Source of the DNA: Syncephalastrum monosporum B8922
Taxonomy: Eukaryota; Mucoromycota; Mucoromycetes; Mucorales; Syncephalastraceae
Direction of reading: 5' to 3'
Assembly: GCA_000697355.1 (NCBI GenBank)
Contig: JNEN01000762.1
Span: 62,001-126,000, forward strand
DNA length: 64,000 nucleotides
Shown here piece by piece: positions 11,941-23,862 of the stretch. How positions within the stretch are numbered: position 1 is the stretch's first letter; the number at the start of each line of letters is the position of its first letter. A program made the translations under genes and the position numbers. Under the pieces are notes generated by a model. The model saw only the letters and a program-made list of their open reading frames with translations, was not told where the DNA came from and made no database searches.

Positions 11941-13738
11941 TTAGAAGGAGTTGCAGGGAGTACTGGGGTCCTGCATGGGCACTGTCTCATTCGCCAGCGT
12001 GAACGCCTTCCAGTAGCCAGGGATAGGCAGGTTGCGCAAGTGAGCTGGGATGTTACCGGTGAGGTCCTCCCGAGTGTAATGGTCGAATTTCTACAGTGGA
12101 AGTGTTAGCTAAACGAAGGATAGACTCCAACTCTTTTTTTTTTTTTACCTTGGGGACCTTGCCACCAAAGCGAGTATAGACACCGCGCTCGTAGCTCTGG
12201 CGCCAGAGCAAGGGCACAACGTTGGCGTCATCCGTCTCAGGCAGCAGTGGGTCATTGACGTAGCAGTTGCTACGGTCTACCATGGCTTCGCGCGGGTCGA
12301 GGTTGCCCAAGCTAATCACATTGGGGTCAAGACCTTGTTTGGCGCCAAACTTGTTGCTGCTGACCACGATGTGCCAGCCCCACGGAGAGACAGGTACAGA
12401 TGAGTTCCAGATCGGTGGCATAATGGTGTAGTTCAACCGCGCTGTGTAAAAGTCAAAGAACGTGACGCCCTCGTAAAGCCAGCCATCCAGCTCCTCCTCG
12501 ACGGGCTGGACATCCTTATCAAGGAAGCGGTAGAAGAAGTTGTTGTACACGACCATGTTACTGACTTGCATAAAGTCAGCATGCGTCGCGGCATACATCA
12601 TAATGGCGTCGTTCGCGAGGTAGTTGGAGATCACGAAGCCGTCTACGGCCGAAGTAAAGCGAGCCGCACCACCGAAATCAGCAAGTTCCCAGCCTGCGAC
12701 AAAGTTCTGATAGATGTAGGTCTGGTTGCTGCCCACAATGCTGATAGCGTGGTCCTGCGAATATTTGACGGTATCTTTGAGGGTCGCGTTCATGATATTT
12801 TCCTTGATCGTAATGTCGTTGGTCGAGTAAAGCTGAACACCCGAGGCCAAGAAGCCCTGTTGGTCGTCGAGAGGCATCTTGAGGCAGCCATGGATGAAAT
12901 CAACTTGTCTCAAGACTGGCACGAGCTGCGGTGGCACGTGCGGTTCCAGATCAGCAATTCTGCGCAGGTCCATACCAAAGATGTTGTTTGAAACCACGCT
13001 GCTCTTTTGGGTCTGGAATACAACGCCGGCATCTATGTACGACACAATAAGTATGATGTATCTCTTCTGCTTCATCCTTCCTTACTGGTAGTGTTATACT
13101 TTGGGAATCGTTCCTGGCTGGCATGTGCAAAGTCACGCAAGAAAATGTTGCCATCTACAAGACACAACAATATTGATTATTAGGAGACACTGGCTTGTAT
13201 AGCACAAGATGGTTACCAATATAGAGATTCTCGCCATAGTCAGAGACAACGCCACCGCGACCGTTGTTCAGAAACACGTTACCGAGAATGCTGGTCTCGT
13301 CGCCGTTGGAGTGGGGCTCGATTTTAACATTCACATTGTTGAATACGATACTTTTGATGGACCAGCCACGGTTGCTGGCAGGCACCTGAATGACCGCCGT
13401 CTTGTTGGCGTCGGCTGAACTGAAGATGACGGGTAAATCATCGCTACCGTGGAGTGACACGCCCGGCCGGAGGATTATCGGCTGTTCGGCGGAGAGTGTG
13501 TACGTTCCAGGTACAACGTTCACCACAGGTTTTCTGTTCAAGTTGTCAGATTATGACATACTTTGGTGCGTCGTACAAACCCTTTAGTGCTTGCGTCGTC
13601 AATGGCGCTTTGGAGCTTTGCGCTGTATTCGATCGGTGGTTTTTCATACGCAGACATATCTGTAGGGCAGTTTGCGGTCAGCACGGGGGATGCCGTTACG
13701 GCAGTCGCAGCGGCAGCCAGCCACCACAGAAACTTCAT
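11941..13738 (-). CDS. Secreted right-handed beta-helix (pectin-lyase fold) protein
   Basis: Five exons (13738-13581, 13533-13217, 13154-13086, 13032-12149, 12090-11941) give 525 aa. It starts with a clear signal peptide (MKFLWWLAAAATAVTASPV). The body alternates short hydrophobic strands with N/G turns (VNVVPGTYTLSAEQPIILRP, GVSLHGSDDLPVIFSS, SNNIFGM, TNDITIKENIMNATL), the pattern of parallel beta-helix proteins such as pectin/pectate lyases and polygalacturonases. Several NxT/NxS sequons fit a secreted glycoprotein. I do not see the galacturonase NTD/DD/HG catalytic signature, so the enzyme class is open: polysaccharide lyase, hydrolase, or non-catalytic. Its 3' end converges on SYP1 with only 68 bp between stops. 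Confidence 0.75.
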
Positions 13739-15490
13739 TGAGTAGATTGTATTGAAAGAAGAGACATTCAATGATAGTCGCTCTATGTATGCTTTTATGG
13801 AAAATTCTCGGTTATGTTCTGTCGCACTGGCATGTCGTCCGAGTTCGGAGCAGTTGTTTAGTGAATGATGTCGCGAATTTTAAGGGATGATGGGTGAGAC
13901 AACACTTCTACATCCTAATTTCATCTACACATGCTTCTGAGCACACGCAGAATATGAGCTTTCCTTGTGACCTTTTAATATTCCCTATCCAACCACTTTT
14001 CTTCAAAGGAGTACAGTCTTCATACGCAAAAAGATTATGATGCTTCTACAGCGCTATCTCTTTTCTTCTCTTGAATGTCTCCTGGTCTGGATGCTGATAC
14101 AATACGTGGAGACTCTAATACATGTGAGTTCCTAAGGGATTCCATTTCTGTTGCACCATACATCATGGGGAGTTCCAATGCTCATATGTGCATACAGCCA
14201 AATATGTGAAGCGACGACAAATGAAAAGGTGGATAGCTATATACAGACAAGCAAGACAACACAAGGATCAGGAATAGTAATAAACAGGAATGCTGCGTAT
14301 TCAAGATTAGCACGCCGGAGAGAATCGCAACAGATGAGCCCCAACAGAACAAGTGAGGGATCAAGAGACGCAGACAGGACTGGAATAGCAGAATTGGCTT
14401 TGTGAGCTAAATTGAGGACAAGACTAAGAAGCCAGAAGGGCTCTACACAGGTGTTTTGGACTCGGGCACACGAGCATGGTGCCAGATGCTGGAGACCTAA
14501 GATAAAAACGACCAACCAGACCAAGTCTTAAGACAGGGACAAGAAGCTTTTGTCAGGAAGAGGCAAAAGTAAGATGGTCAACTATCCCAGTTAAGGAGAT
14601 ACTGTATATGGCCGAATCATATTCTAAAGATGAAGATACTGTACTAAAATGATTTGAATGGTTCCTTTTTCTGAGATAAAAAAGAGAAGTATTTAGCTAG
14701 TTTTACATGATATGCGACCATCTTCCCGGCTCACCACGCGCGGAAGCAAGAGTCAGTAATTATCTGCTCGATAGTTGTTCCTCCCTTGGAACGCCGTAAC
14801 TGACACTAGATACACACTGACTGCTCGATAGGGCGCTCAGGCTGCTATAGATTCATTGCATTATCTACATTTTCATGTTTACAATGGATTCTTTCACATT
14901 TCTTTTTACCCACCCACCACAACACTTGTCGCAGTACTCACCCTCACACACTACATTATCACATCGCTCCTGAGAGTTAAAAAATCTTTTCACAACGCGA
15001 GATATCATTGGCTGCAGGTGTTGAAAACTGTTTGGAAATGTTTGCGTCGCGTTGTCCTTGTCTATTATATAAAGAAATAGGGTTCCGTACCATCCGTAAT
15101 TACACAAGTAGGACGCTGGATACCTGGGTTCAATTCCAGGATGTCTTCATGTCGGATTCCTTTTGGCTGTAGGGACGGGTCCAGTTGGGTAAAGGAATCG
15201 AAAGAACAGTTGGATGGAAATAACAGAGAGAGGCAAATAGAGTCTAGACGTCACGATTTTGCTAATGATTGAACACTGTAACTCTTCTACTATTACGCCA
15301 AAAAGAGCCAAACCAGCCTATAATAACATACTGCTAATATGCGAATATATCTCACGCTGAAGGTGGTGGAAAAGCCTACTGCACGGGTGATAATATTGTA
15401 CCAGCTTTCCGCACACGCGAAGCGTAAATGTGAGTTATAGGGCTGGCCCCCATCATGCGGTGGGAGCGGACTTGGGTGACCGGCGATTAA
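13739..15490. other. Intergenic, no gene seen
   Basis: About 1.75 kb upstream of the beta-helix gene. ORFs are short and lack motifs or convincing splice structure. A 10-nt string, TGCTCGATAG, recurs near 14763 and 14822. Around 15128-15145 there is a B-box-like GGTTCAATTCC flanked by CCTGG/CCAGG, but no tRNA acceptor stem or A box fits around it. Confidence 0.5.
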
Positions 15491-15507
15491 AATTTACGGC
15501 TATGATG

Positions 15508-15607
15508 ACGATGACCCGCAGCCGTAGTCGAAGGGGCTCACTCACCTCCGGAACGCAATCGAAGCGTCGCTCTTGGACGAAGCGTCACTCTTGGACGAAG
15601 CGGAGCG
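15508..15607 (+). repeat. Left arm of a ~90-nt inverted repeat
   Basis: Reads as the reverse complement of 18092-18177 with roughly 80% match by eye. Shared cores include GATGACCCG, CGAAGGGG, TCACTCAC, CCGGAACGCAATCG and TGGACGAAGCG. A 16-nt element (CTTGGACGAAGCG plus flank) is doubled inside this arm. Confidence 0.7.
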
Positions 15608-15614
15608 AGTACCA

Positions 15615-16410
15615 GCACAAAAAGAGAAGAACTTTTGTTGGACTGCGCTGCGGATGGATTGGACCAGCTACTCACGTTTGTCACTGACACCTGCACCACG
15701 GACGATACAGAATGGTCTGATCAAACACGATGCGATGTGCTTTATGTGCTGCACAATCATCGTTGCCACCGATGCTTATTGAAGTGCGGCGACTAGTAAA
15801 CAACGCCTTTTTACGACGTGCCTTCCGGTATGCCATGAACATCAGACAAATATGGCGCACGTCCTGTGCTTGTCATCTGCGTCCAAAGTGTCCAACCTGC
15901 CTCCCTTCGCGATAAATTTATCGGACACCCGACGAAACCTTGGTCTTTAAAATACCCCGATCATGACTTATGGATGAAAGACTTCCTCTTGATGGCTCCT
16001 TCCAACTTGTCGCATTACGATCAAGGCCTGCCTGACCCTGTCGTCTCCATATCCAGCTTCTCTGCCGAGCCGTCAAGTCTCGCCGATCACGAACACAGTA
16101 GCAACAAAACTGTGCAGAAGATGTACGCACTTGCCAACTCTTTCGCTATACACCATGAGGAGTATCAGCAAAACTTCATTCCTCCATGATCGCCTTTTTC
16201 GCAACAAGTGTGATGCTCTGGGAAAGCGCACGGCGTAATGTCAACAACATCTTTAAAAACAAAAGGAAGGCGAGCAAGGCATTCACACAAAAGAACCAAG
16301 TTCGGCGCATCTTTTCCAAGTGTTTCCGGTTGTCGAACCAAGTAGTGACGACGTGGTTTGAAACACGCACGCGCATTCACGCATCGATCCTCACAGTTAA
16401 TGGACAATGA
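15615..16410 (+). pseudogene. Decayed coding debris, family not recognised
   Basis: Protein-like stretches appear in successive plus-strand frames and are broken by stops and frame changes. Examples are DGLDQLLTFVTDTCTTDD near 15650, GHPTKPWSLKYPDHDLW near 15925, a run from about 15900 to 16189 ending HHEEYQQNFIPP, and RRIFSKCFRLSNQVVTTWF to 16410. Composition is more complex than chance ORFs, but no continuous gene can be built and no family is recognised. A relic of a gene or transposon cargo inside the inverted-repeat block is the simplest reading. Confidence 0.4.
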
Positions 16411-16637
16411 ATGACGACAGCAACATTGGCACACCGCCTCCTTTGCCAACCGAGGTTTCCGATCTCTGAAAACTAAATCCAGCGCCAACAGTATGGATGC
16501 AGAACTCCAGGTAAACGTGTATACATCATCAGTCACTGTTCCTTTTTCGTACTTACACTGACCGTGATACCCCACCAGCGACCTCGTCTGCAATTCAATC
16601 ATCATCATCGAAACAAATGCCTTGACCCGAAACATAA

Positions 16638-16980
16638 ATGCTGCCTGTCGCCACAACCGCGCCGATCATGTTAGCGAGCCTTGTCAGCTTGACGGGTAAA
16701 TTAGAAGAGTTCGAAGCACTGGCATTAGCCGAGTCGGCTGCCGAGAGCTTCCCCATGGATGATAGACATCGACAAAATCCTGTAAGTGCAGGCTATTGGT
16801 TACTCGGCATTGTTACAGGATCTTACGTTTTTTTAGGGTCATGTCGCAGAACGGGATGAGTATGGACGCGATATGATCAAGGTCATGGGCTTGCACAATC
16901 TCCAGGCATACCATGACATGCTCTGCAACAATTATGTGGACCTGGAGGGTCTCGTTGATCAAAAACGTTTGACAGTCTGA
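16638..16980 (+). pseudogene. Two-exon coding fragment, unrecognised
   Basis: An open stretch from ATG 16638 (through KLEEFEALALAESAAESFP) ends at a good donor near 16782. After an intron with acceptor near 16837 it resumes in phase as GHVAERDEYGRDMIKVMGL and LQAYHDMLCNNYVDLEG, stopping at 16980. About 100 aa in total. The spliced structure suggests a former gene exon pair. A further plus-strand fragment around 17095-17230 (HDHDAAAIDAFLNSPAATGH) may belong to the same relic. No family assigned. Confidence 0.35.
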
Positions 16981-17150
16981 CTTCCCTTTTTCGCGTAAGG
17001 CCAAATTCAGTTCGTAAAGATTACTCCTTACCTTTTTTAATTACCCACTTAGAATCCCAGGACGACCCGGAAGGATGTCAAAAGATAGCTCAAGGAGCTC
17101 TCCGCCTCTGCCCATGATCATGATGCTGCCGCCATCGATGCCTTCCTCAA

Positions 17151-17187
17151 CTCGCCTGCAGCTACGGGTCATCACAACCTGCACTTG
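17151..17187 (+). repeat. Short direct copy of the inner part of the right inverted-repeat arm
   Basis: About 34 nt (CGCCTGCAGCTACGGGTCAT and onward) match 18157-18191 in the same orientation with three or four differences. Confidence 0.6.
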
Positions 17188-17639
17188 TTCTTCGGATCAT
17201 TCCTGCCCTCGAGTCGAAGGCCAGCCGGGGCTAAGGCCCCAAATCCCTTTGCTGGGATCTTCGTACCTAATCGCCGATAGAAACATTCGTTGGGAATTTT
17301 GTTGTATAATCAAGAGACGCATATTCCTCTTTGACTGCCTTATCATTTTTGTTTCTTTTTTATCCTCGTACACGTTAAACACATATCTTCTGGTTTGACT
17401 GGCGCTCATCATGAATTCTATATCCCCCTATTCCTCTTTTTGAACTTACCTACATATCCAACCCTCACACCGTACCGACTCGTACCATTTACCATTCCCC
17501 TTTTTCAGAACAAAAAAAAAAGGTAGTAAAAATCAATCCTTTTTATTTCTAAATTTGCTAACTTGGACACGAAAGGCTTTCCTAGTTGCTACACTTCATG
17601 AAGAGACCACGCTCGCGTCCGGCTTCAAAGCACGCCTGC

Positions 17640-18055
17640 GCGCTTTTTAATCCCGTATTCAGTCTGATATGACTGTTGGTATGAGCTGACAAAGTCAAGT
17701 TCTTCATTCTTCGTACTGTTGGCCTTGAGGCCCGTTCCGTCTTTGGACAGTAAGCCGAAGGACTGCGTCAGATCGATTTAGGTTCGACTCATCCATGTGT
17801 GGTTCAACATTTGAATAAACAATCTTGAATCTACTTCTATCTAATATGTATACGCGCTTACCTGGAGTTCTTCATTCATTTTTGATGCAGCCACCTGGAT
17901 AGTATTGACCAATGTCTTCGAGCCTTCGGTCATGACCGTCGGATTTTTGCATGGAAGTTGACAGTGGCTCAATTTGCATTCTCGTAATAAACGATCCAAC
18001 TTTTTACGATTGACGTGTTCTTCGCAACGAAATCTGCGAGGGCTGGGTGTTTCGT
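17640..18055 (-). pseudogene. Minus-strand coding debris, unrecognised
   Basis: Reading right to left: LDTTKHPALADFVAKNTSIV in one frame, then after a frame change LLRECKLSHCQLPCKNPTVM and TLVNTIQVAASKMNEELQ ending at a good donor near 17863. A later piece, LSKDGTGLKANSTKNEELDF continuing to IKKRAGVL, lies near 17650-17770. Internal stops and the frame change indicate a decayed gene. Family not recognised. Confidence 0.4.
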
Positions 18056-18091
18056 AGTATCAAGGTAACTTTTAGAAGCTTAACGAGCCGT

Positions 18092-18177
18092 GGGGCTCGC
18101 TTCGCTTCGTCCATGGCTGACACTCCGATTGCGTTCCGGGTGTGAGTGAACCCCTTCGCCTGCGGCTACGGGTCATC
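18092..18177 (-). repeat. Right arm of the ~90-nt inverted repeat
   Basis: Inverted partner of 15508-15607. The pair encloses about 2.5 kb containing the coding debris above. No flanking target-site duplication was evident by eye. Confidence 0.7.
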
Positions 18178-18277
18178 ACAAACCTCCACTTAAAAGCTTA
18201 ATAAAGTCTGTCAATAGACACATAAAATAATAGTTTTTTCTTTCGTTGTCCTTTTTACCACGCGCTATGTCTGGCAT

Positions 18278-19520
18278 TTGGTAGAAGCAGGTACTCTTTT
18301 GTTCACCAAAGGAAAAAGAGGAACAAGAAAAGACAAAAGTCGCGCATTGTCACGGTTTATATCTCCGACGCATTGTCTATTTCTTCCTCTTTCTTTCTTC
18401 CGTAGGTGGGTTCAATTGCATTGGCAAGGGAGTCCTACACAGGCGGCACTCCGGGTGTACTGTGTGTGGTACAAGTGGTCATGGGCAGCTTGGTCCCTAG
18501 TATACTTTACCATTGGCATCCGTGCATATGCCTTTGTGTGGTTTGCGTATGCCGTTCCTGCTCGAGCCATCACATTGGAAAGGTAAGCGTCATATTGCCC
18601 TTTATTTTATTTGGAACCTTGATCATCCAGTGAGACAGGGAAGTAAAAGAAGGGGAAAAGGGTTCTGGGTCAGCTAGAGCTACGTACCAGTCTCACATTT
18701 GCTGATCCTATAGTACCGATAGGAACGTACCCATTGACATAATTCACTTGCTCCTTGTCAAAATCCAAGTGCACCAGACGATTTAGAAACAGTCGGACGT
18801 CCACCTAATACAACTTGACTACAGGGCAGTCGCTACGACCGAACAGTACCTCGGTTTCTCGGGGAATACTTCATGGATCCAAACCGGCAGACCGTCTATG
18901 ATAGCAAAGGTCGTCTCTTTTGTTTGTAATGACATGGGCGTGTCATATCTAGTAGCTGATACAGCGGCTGAGGATATTGATTGACAATGAGATATAAAAT
19001 TAGAGGACATGACCTCACAGACCCGTCATCTGGAGTTGTCCAGCCTATGCAGTACCTGATTCGATCAGTTATGACGGTAAAAATTATTCTGTTGTGCATA
19101 CAGCTGTGATCCATTGTTTCCAACTAATTTCCTAGCACCCATCATATCGCTCGTGTACATGTATATTCATGCATGAGCGTACATGTTTTGGTACGACACA
19201 CATACGTCGGACCTGCGACAACTACGTGGCCTGATGTCCGCCAGATTGGCTTAGTTTGCAAAAACTTTCTCAAGTCATTCGTTGGCGACCAGATAAAGGT
19301 AATACGCCAGTCGATGACAAAACTCCCCGCATACAATGATTACAAAGGAAGGGGAAAGGGGAAAGAAGTACTGGATGGTATTGCAAAGTCGCACAAGGAA
19401 CCCGCCGTCGTCTGCAGCCGAAAAATCACAAGCGCAGATCTGCCAATGGCAGGTGACACTCGCTGCCATTCCCCAGAAGACCATGTGGAGCGACAATGGA
19501 CGCTAAAAAGAAGTATCTGA
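18278..19520 (+). pseudogene. Exon-like fragments of an unrecognised gene
   Basis: Several stretches look like exons with splice signals. One starts near 18404 (VGSIALARESYTGGTPGV) and runs to a donor near 18582. A second lies near 18820-18910 (ATTEQYLGFSGNTSWIQTGR). A third is near 19020-19078 (LTDPSSGVVQPMQYLIRSVM) and a fourth near 19173-19297 (WPDVRQIGLVCKNFLKSFVG). They do not join into one clean reading frame and I do not recognise the family. It could be a real gene whose introns I cannot resolve, or a relic. Confidence 0.3.
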
Positions 19521-19739
19521 CCAGCATGAATTGTTTATCTTATCGTCAAGCGCAAGAGGCGGTACTGTAAGGTTTGATTGAAGAAAAAAAAGGGAAAAGA
19601 TCCCGAAAGAACGAGCTAAAGTCGATTGTTTACGTACACAAAAGAGTGTGTGCTTGTATGCGCTATCAAAGTTCTTTACCAAAAACAGAGGTGCTGGTCC
19701 AACTTTTTATTCCTTCTCTTTTCAGCTGTTTCTTCCACG

Positions 19740-20093
19740 ATGCCCATGGCAACCTACCATCAGGAGCCACAACCACCGTTACTGCCGCCAGGGAACAAAG
19801 ATCCCCCGTCGTATGACTCGCTGTACCTGACCATTTCGCCCCAGCAAGCACTACGCGCCACCCGGCTCGGTTATGGCGCCACAGCATCGTCATCGTACTC
19901 GATCGGGCCCTCGCGTGTATGCTTCCCGGAATCGAACCGCTCACCCTTTCTCCACCGCTTGGCAGCGGCTATTTTTGTGGCAGCGACAATCTCGTCTGCT
20001 GTTATGCTGCTTCTTTGGCAGTTGCAGAACCTCACGGCTCCCGACGAGCCTGACAGACCTTGGTTTGATCCTGACGCCATGGCAACCGCTTGA
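19740..20093 (+). CDS. Small single-span membrane protein, hypothetical
   Basis: 117 aa from ATG 19740 (MPMATYHQEPQPPLL). Residues ~1-65 are hydrophilic and P/S/Y-rich. A hydrophobic helix follows at about 76-97 (AAAIFVAATISSAVMLLLWQ), then a short acidic, tryptophan-containing tail (DEPDRPWFDPDAMATA). This suggests a single-span protein. An intron-like segment ending TTTTCAG lies just upstream, so extra 5' exons are possible. It faces LCB1 tail to tail across about 200 bp. No family recognised. Confidence 0.45.
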   Translation: MPMATYHQEPQPPLLPPGNKDPPSYDSLYLTISPQQALRATRLGYGATASSSYSIGPSRVCFPESNRSPFLHRLAAAIFVAATISSAVMLLLWQLQNLTAPDEPDRPWFDPDAMATA

Positions 20094-20289
20094 TCAAAGG
20101 CAATTGCTACGTTGATATACCCTTCTCATCAAAAAGTTTTACCTTCCTGTATGTGTGTACATAACATATTCCCCCGAACCTTCCATTTTCATATCGCATT
20201 TGTCTCTTCAAAGTTGTCCTTTTTCTTTTTTTTTCAAGAGAGACAGAATACAAAACGATCATTTATTTATTTATAGTAGTATAAGAGTA

Positions 20290-22085
20290 TTACTTTTTCC
20301 ACTTGCCAAAGATCTTGACAATAGCGGATTTGAGGATGCCTGCAGCCTTGTCGTTCTCCTTGCGAGACAGGCCGACGGTCACGTACACCTTGATGCTGGG
20401 TCGCGGGCATGCGCGCTCCTGGTCATACACATACTTGGCCCGCGTGATCAAAACACCTTGGCTAGCGCATTCGTCCACGACATCCTGCAGCAGACGTTCT
20501 TCATCCTCCCGCTTAAACTCTTCGCGACGGCTCTTGAGGAAAACGGGGTTGATACGAATATGGAAGAAGGGCGCGGGTGAGTTGATGTCACTGTCATGCA
20601 GCTCGATGAAGGTCTCGAGTGACTTGTGTGACAGCGTCTGGCGGAAAGTGCGGGCACGTTCACCGAGCACCTTAAGGAGCTGGGGTTCATCCTGGATATA
20701 CTTGAGCGCTTCGGAGGTCGACACAGCCAACATGGCGGGAATCGAAGCCGAGAAGCAGTACGCGCTGCCAGACAGACGCTGATGGTCGACAATCTCCACA
20801 CTACCAGCGCAGAAACCACCGGACGAGCAGAGAGCGGTGGCCATGGAACCGACGATCATGTCTACCTCCTTGGCCTATTCACTCGATGTGAGTCTCATGC
20901 AGTCAAGATAGAAAAGGTCACTCCATACATCAATGTTGAACATGTCGGTCAGACCTGCGCCACGCGAGCCCAAAACGCCAATCGAGTGGGACTCGTCCAG
21001 GATCAGTCTGTACTTGAACTTGCGCTTCAGCTCAATCTAATGTTTTTCAAACGTATGAGTGAAACTCCAATGTTGATTTACAGCGTGGTGATATTACCAG
21101 CTTGGCCAGCGGGGCGATATCGCCCTCATTAGCAAAAAGACCTTCCGTCACGATGAAGCGGCGGGTCAGCTTGCGCTTGTGGACCATATCTTCGACACGG
21201 ATGTCATCCAAAACACGCTCGAGGTCGTTCATGTCATTGTGCTTGAACCAGCGGATATTGGAGCGCGAGATCTGCACACCCTTTTGAACAGCAAAACTGA
21301 CACCCTCGTCACTATAGAAGTGGTCATAAGCTTGGTTGCTGCATACAAGTAAACGACGCTTACACAACGAGAAGATCACCACGCTTGGAGAAGGCAGGAA
21401 TGACAGACGAGATAGTAGAGAAACCTTGTGCATAAATGATGGCCTCCTCTGTACCGAGGAAACGAGCAATGTCACGCTCAAGATCCATATGGACGTCGAT
21501 GGTGCCGTAGAAACCGGGTGGGCCGCAGGAGCCAACGCCATACTTCTTGAGGGTATCAATGGCCTTTTGGCGGATCCGTTCAGACGACTGTAAGTCCAGG
21601 TAGTTGGTCGAGGCGAGGTTCATAAGCGGCTTGGCATGGCCCGCCACACGTGGCTTCACAGACTGTGCGCCGATAATCAGAGGCGCTTTGTCGAGGTTCA
21701 GCTTGTCGAGTGCGCTCAACGAAGGCACGAGTGGCTCAGGCTTCCATTCTTCAACAAGGTCATCGATTTCCTTTGGATTTGTGAAAAACAAAAAAAAGAA
21801 AGAAAACGTTAATCTCTAGCATGCCAAGGACTCGACGCCAATCTTTACCTTCTCTGTCAGCTTGACAGCATTGTCCTGTGGTTTGTACTTTTTGGAGAAC
21901 ATGTATCTGAGGGCAAAGAAGACAAGGAATAGTTCGAGGATGATGCGGAATGGATCGTCTTGGTAAGCATTTTTCAGGTAAGAAAGGACGAGATGAGAGC
22001 CAGGAATAGCCACGATGAGCTCATAAACGGAATTCACCGTAGAATTGATGAAGACCGCATGGTCATCCTCGAGTGGAGCGTTCAT
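20290..22085 (-). CDS. LCB1: Serine palmitoyltransferase subunit 1
   Basis: Five exons (22085-21849, 21770-21364, 21311-21098, 21036-20929, 20874-20290) give 516 aa. This is the Lcb1 subunit of ER serine palmitoyltransferase, which condenses serine and palmitoyl-CoA in the first step of sphingolipid synthesis. A membrane segment near residues 45-65 (RIILELFLVFFALRYMF) precedes the PLP-aminotransferase-like fold: LASTNYLDL, YGVGSCGPPGFYGTIDVHMD, DEGVSFAVQKGVQISRSNI, RLILDESHSIGVLGSRGAG, EVDMIVGSMATALCSSGGFC. The lysine that binds PLP in Lcb2 is absent in this region, as expected for the regulatory Lcb1 subunit. The usual CGPRGFYGT reads CGPPGFYGT here, an Arg-to-Pro change beside the conserved Cys. 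Confidence 0.92.
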
Positions 22086-23862
22086 GGCCGAAACAGAAAA
22101 AGACAAGGCAAGGAAAAAAGACAAGGCCAAGGCCAGATTATTATTATCAACCCACTCGACCGCTACTCCGAAAAAAAAAAGTGTTATCCATTCATATTTG
22201 TCTCACTTTGACCCAAAATTGACTTTTGCCGCGCTCCATTACTGCTTATTCTTTCATGCGTACAACTATCCGGGCTTACGCTCCTTCGAGCATCAAAGAA
22301 TAGGGGATGGCTTTGAGGCAATATATACCATATATGCGAATGAATCGTATAGACAATACCGGACGTCCAATGGCCAGACTCTCTTTTTCATGGGTCGGCG
22401 ATAACGCCATGTTACACGTCTGCCGGACTCACGGACCGACGCCAAACAAACCAACCGAATGAGTAGTCCGCCGTTCATGGTCTCGTGACCCGCAACAAAT
22501 ACATAAGTTGATAGAATAAGAGGCCTGCTTCTATTGCTGTTGTCCTAAAGTGCTATAGATACAGAGATTCTTCCCTAATCGTAGCAAATTTGACTCCCAG
22601 TTACCACTGACGCATTATTATTGTGATGTTTGAGCGCATGTATATGATCAATAACCAATAGTAAAAACACCCCCACTTTCTATTCGCCCCTTTGCTATTC
22701 TCCACAAATTACATAGCAGATGCAATGTACATAACCAATAGTTTCAGTGAGTACAGTGGCCTCCTATGACTCTAATGTTTATATGTATATATCCATTTCA
22801 TGGCCATGGAGAGGATTGTCGCTTATATACCGTCTATGATGCACTTTGCCTTTACTAGACCTTGACTGCAGCTCTGCGTCTCAGCCAGCATCAGGATAGT
22901 CGAGAAGAGACGCTCACCATACGATTTTCATAGCTCGTTATATGCCGTGGACGTGCGATGAGTAGGCACCATAAGGCCTTGAGGCAGGAACTTGTCAAAT
23001 GTGGACGTGGAGGAGTAGATAGTTGGAGAAATTGAGGATGGGCCATTCCGCAACGTTCACCGGCGCCTGAGAACAGGTTAGAAACAAAGCCCCTCACGAC
23101 TCATGCTTAAATCGATACTTGGAGTCGACGTAGCATATCAAAATGACGCGGTGAGTCAAGTATGCTAGTTCTAACAGAAACGCTGGGGGTAGCTTGTCTT
23201 GTAAGTTAAGGGTAAAAATTAGCTGCTTTAACTAAGGTGGCAGGCGAGCTTCTCGGAAAGAGAGTTTCATGGATTTTACGAATCGACAAGAGAGGATACC
23301 GATATTTATATGTTAAAATAAGGCCATAAAAGGTACAAGGCATCATAAGCAGGCACTGCGCTGCCATCGTCATTGTCATACTCTTATTTTTCAAGTCAGA
23401 GTGGTATTCTGCGACACAGCAGTGGAAGCAGTTGGAAGTCATGTGATCTGGGTCTTCCAAGATCGACGTTTCGATTTTTGCAATCTTATTCACAACAGCC
23501 AAAGAGGTGAAGAATTGGGAGCGCTAACTTCGTGTAACAGCACTGCCTACATAATGAATGGACTTATTGTCCTTGTTTCCATATAGAATATGAAGCGACT
23601 TCGCATTAGAATCATTCAGCGTCTGGAGTCCATCAGCACGCAGCGAGCTATTGGATATCGATTAAATTTAGCCATATCCACATACGAGTGACAAAGAGAG
23701 GAGTCACCGACTGCCAGGTGGCAGGCAACACGACGGTATGCAACAGTCCAAAGCGTAAGAACAGATACAAAGGATAAAACCACCTTTAAAGCGAAACCAG
23801 GCTCCTATTTATTTTCGAGCAAGAGAAGAGAATAAAAAATAAATGGGTCGGCATCATCTTTT
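22086..23862. other. Intergenic, no gene seen
   Basis: Upstream of LCB1 and downstream of RPS6. AT-rich with no ORF showing motif content or splicing. The string ATAACCAATAG (a CCAAT-type core) occurs twice, near 22651 and 22731. Nothing else is supportable. Confidence 0.5.

Noticed and set aside
15100..15180. Possible tRNA (GGTTCAATTCC with CCTGG/CCAGG arms)
   Set aside because: No acceptor stem, anticodon arm or A box can be fitted; the loop between the arms is 8 nt rather than 7. At most a B-box-like relic.
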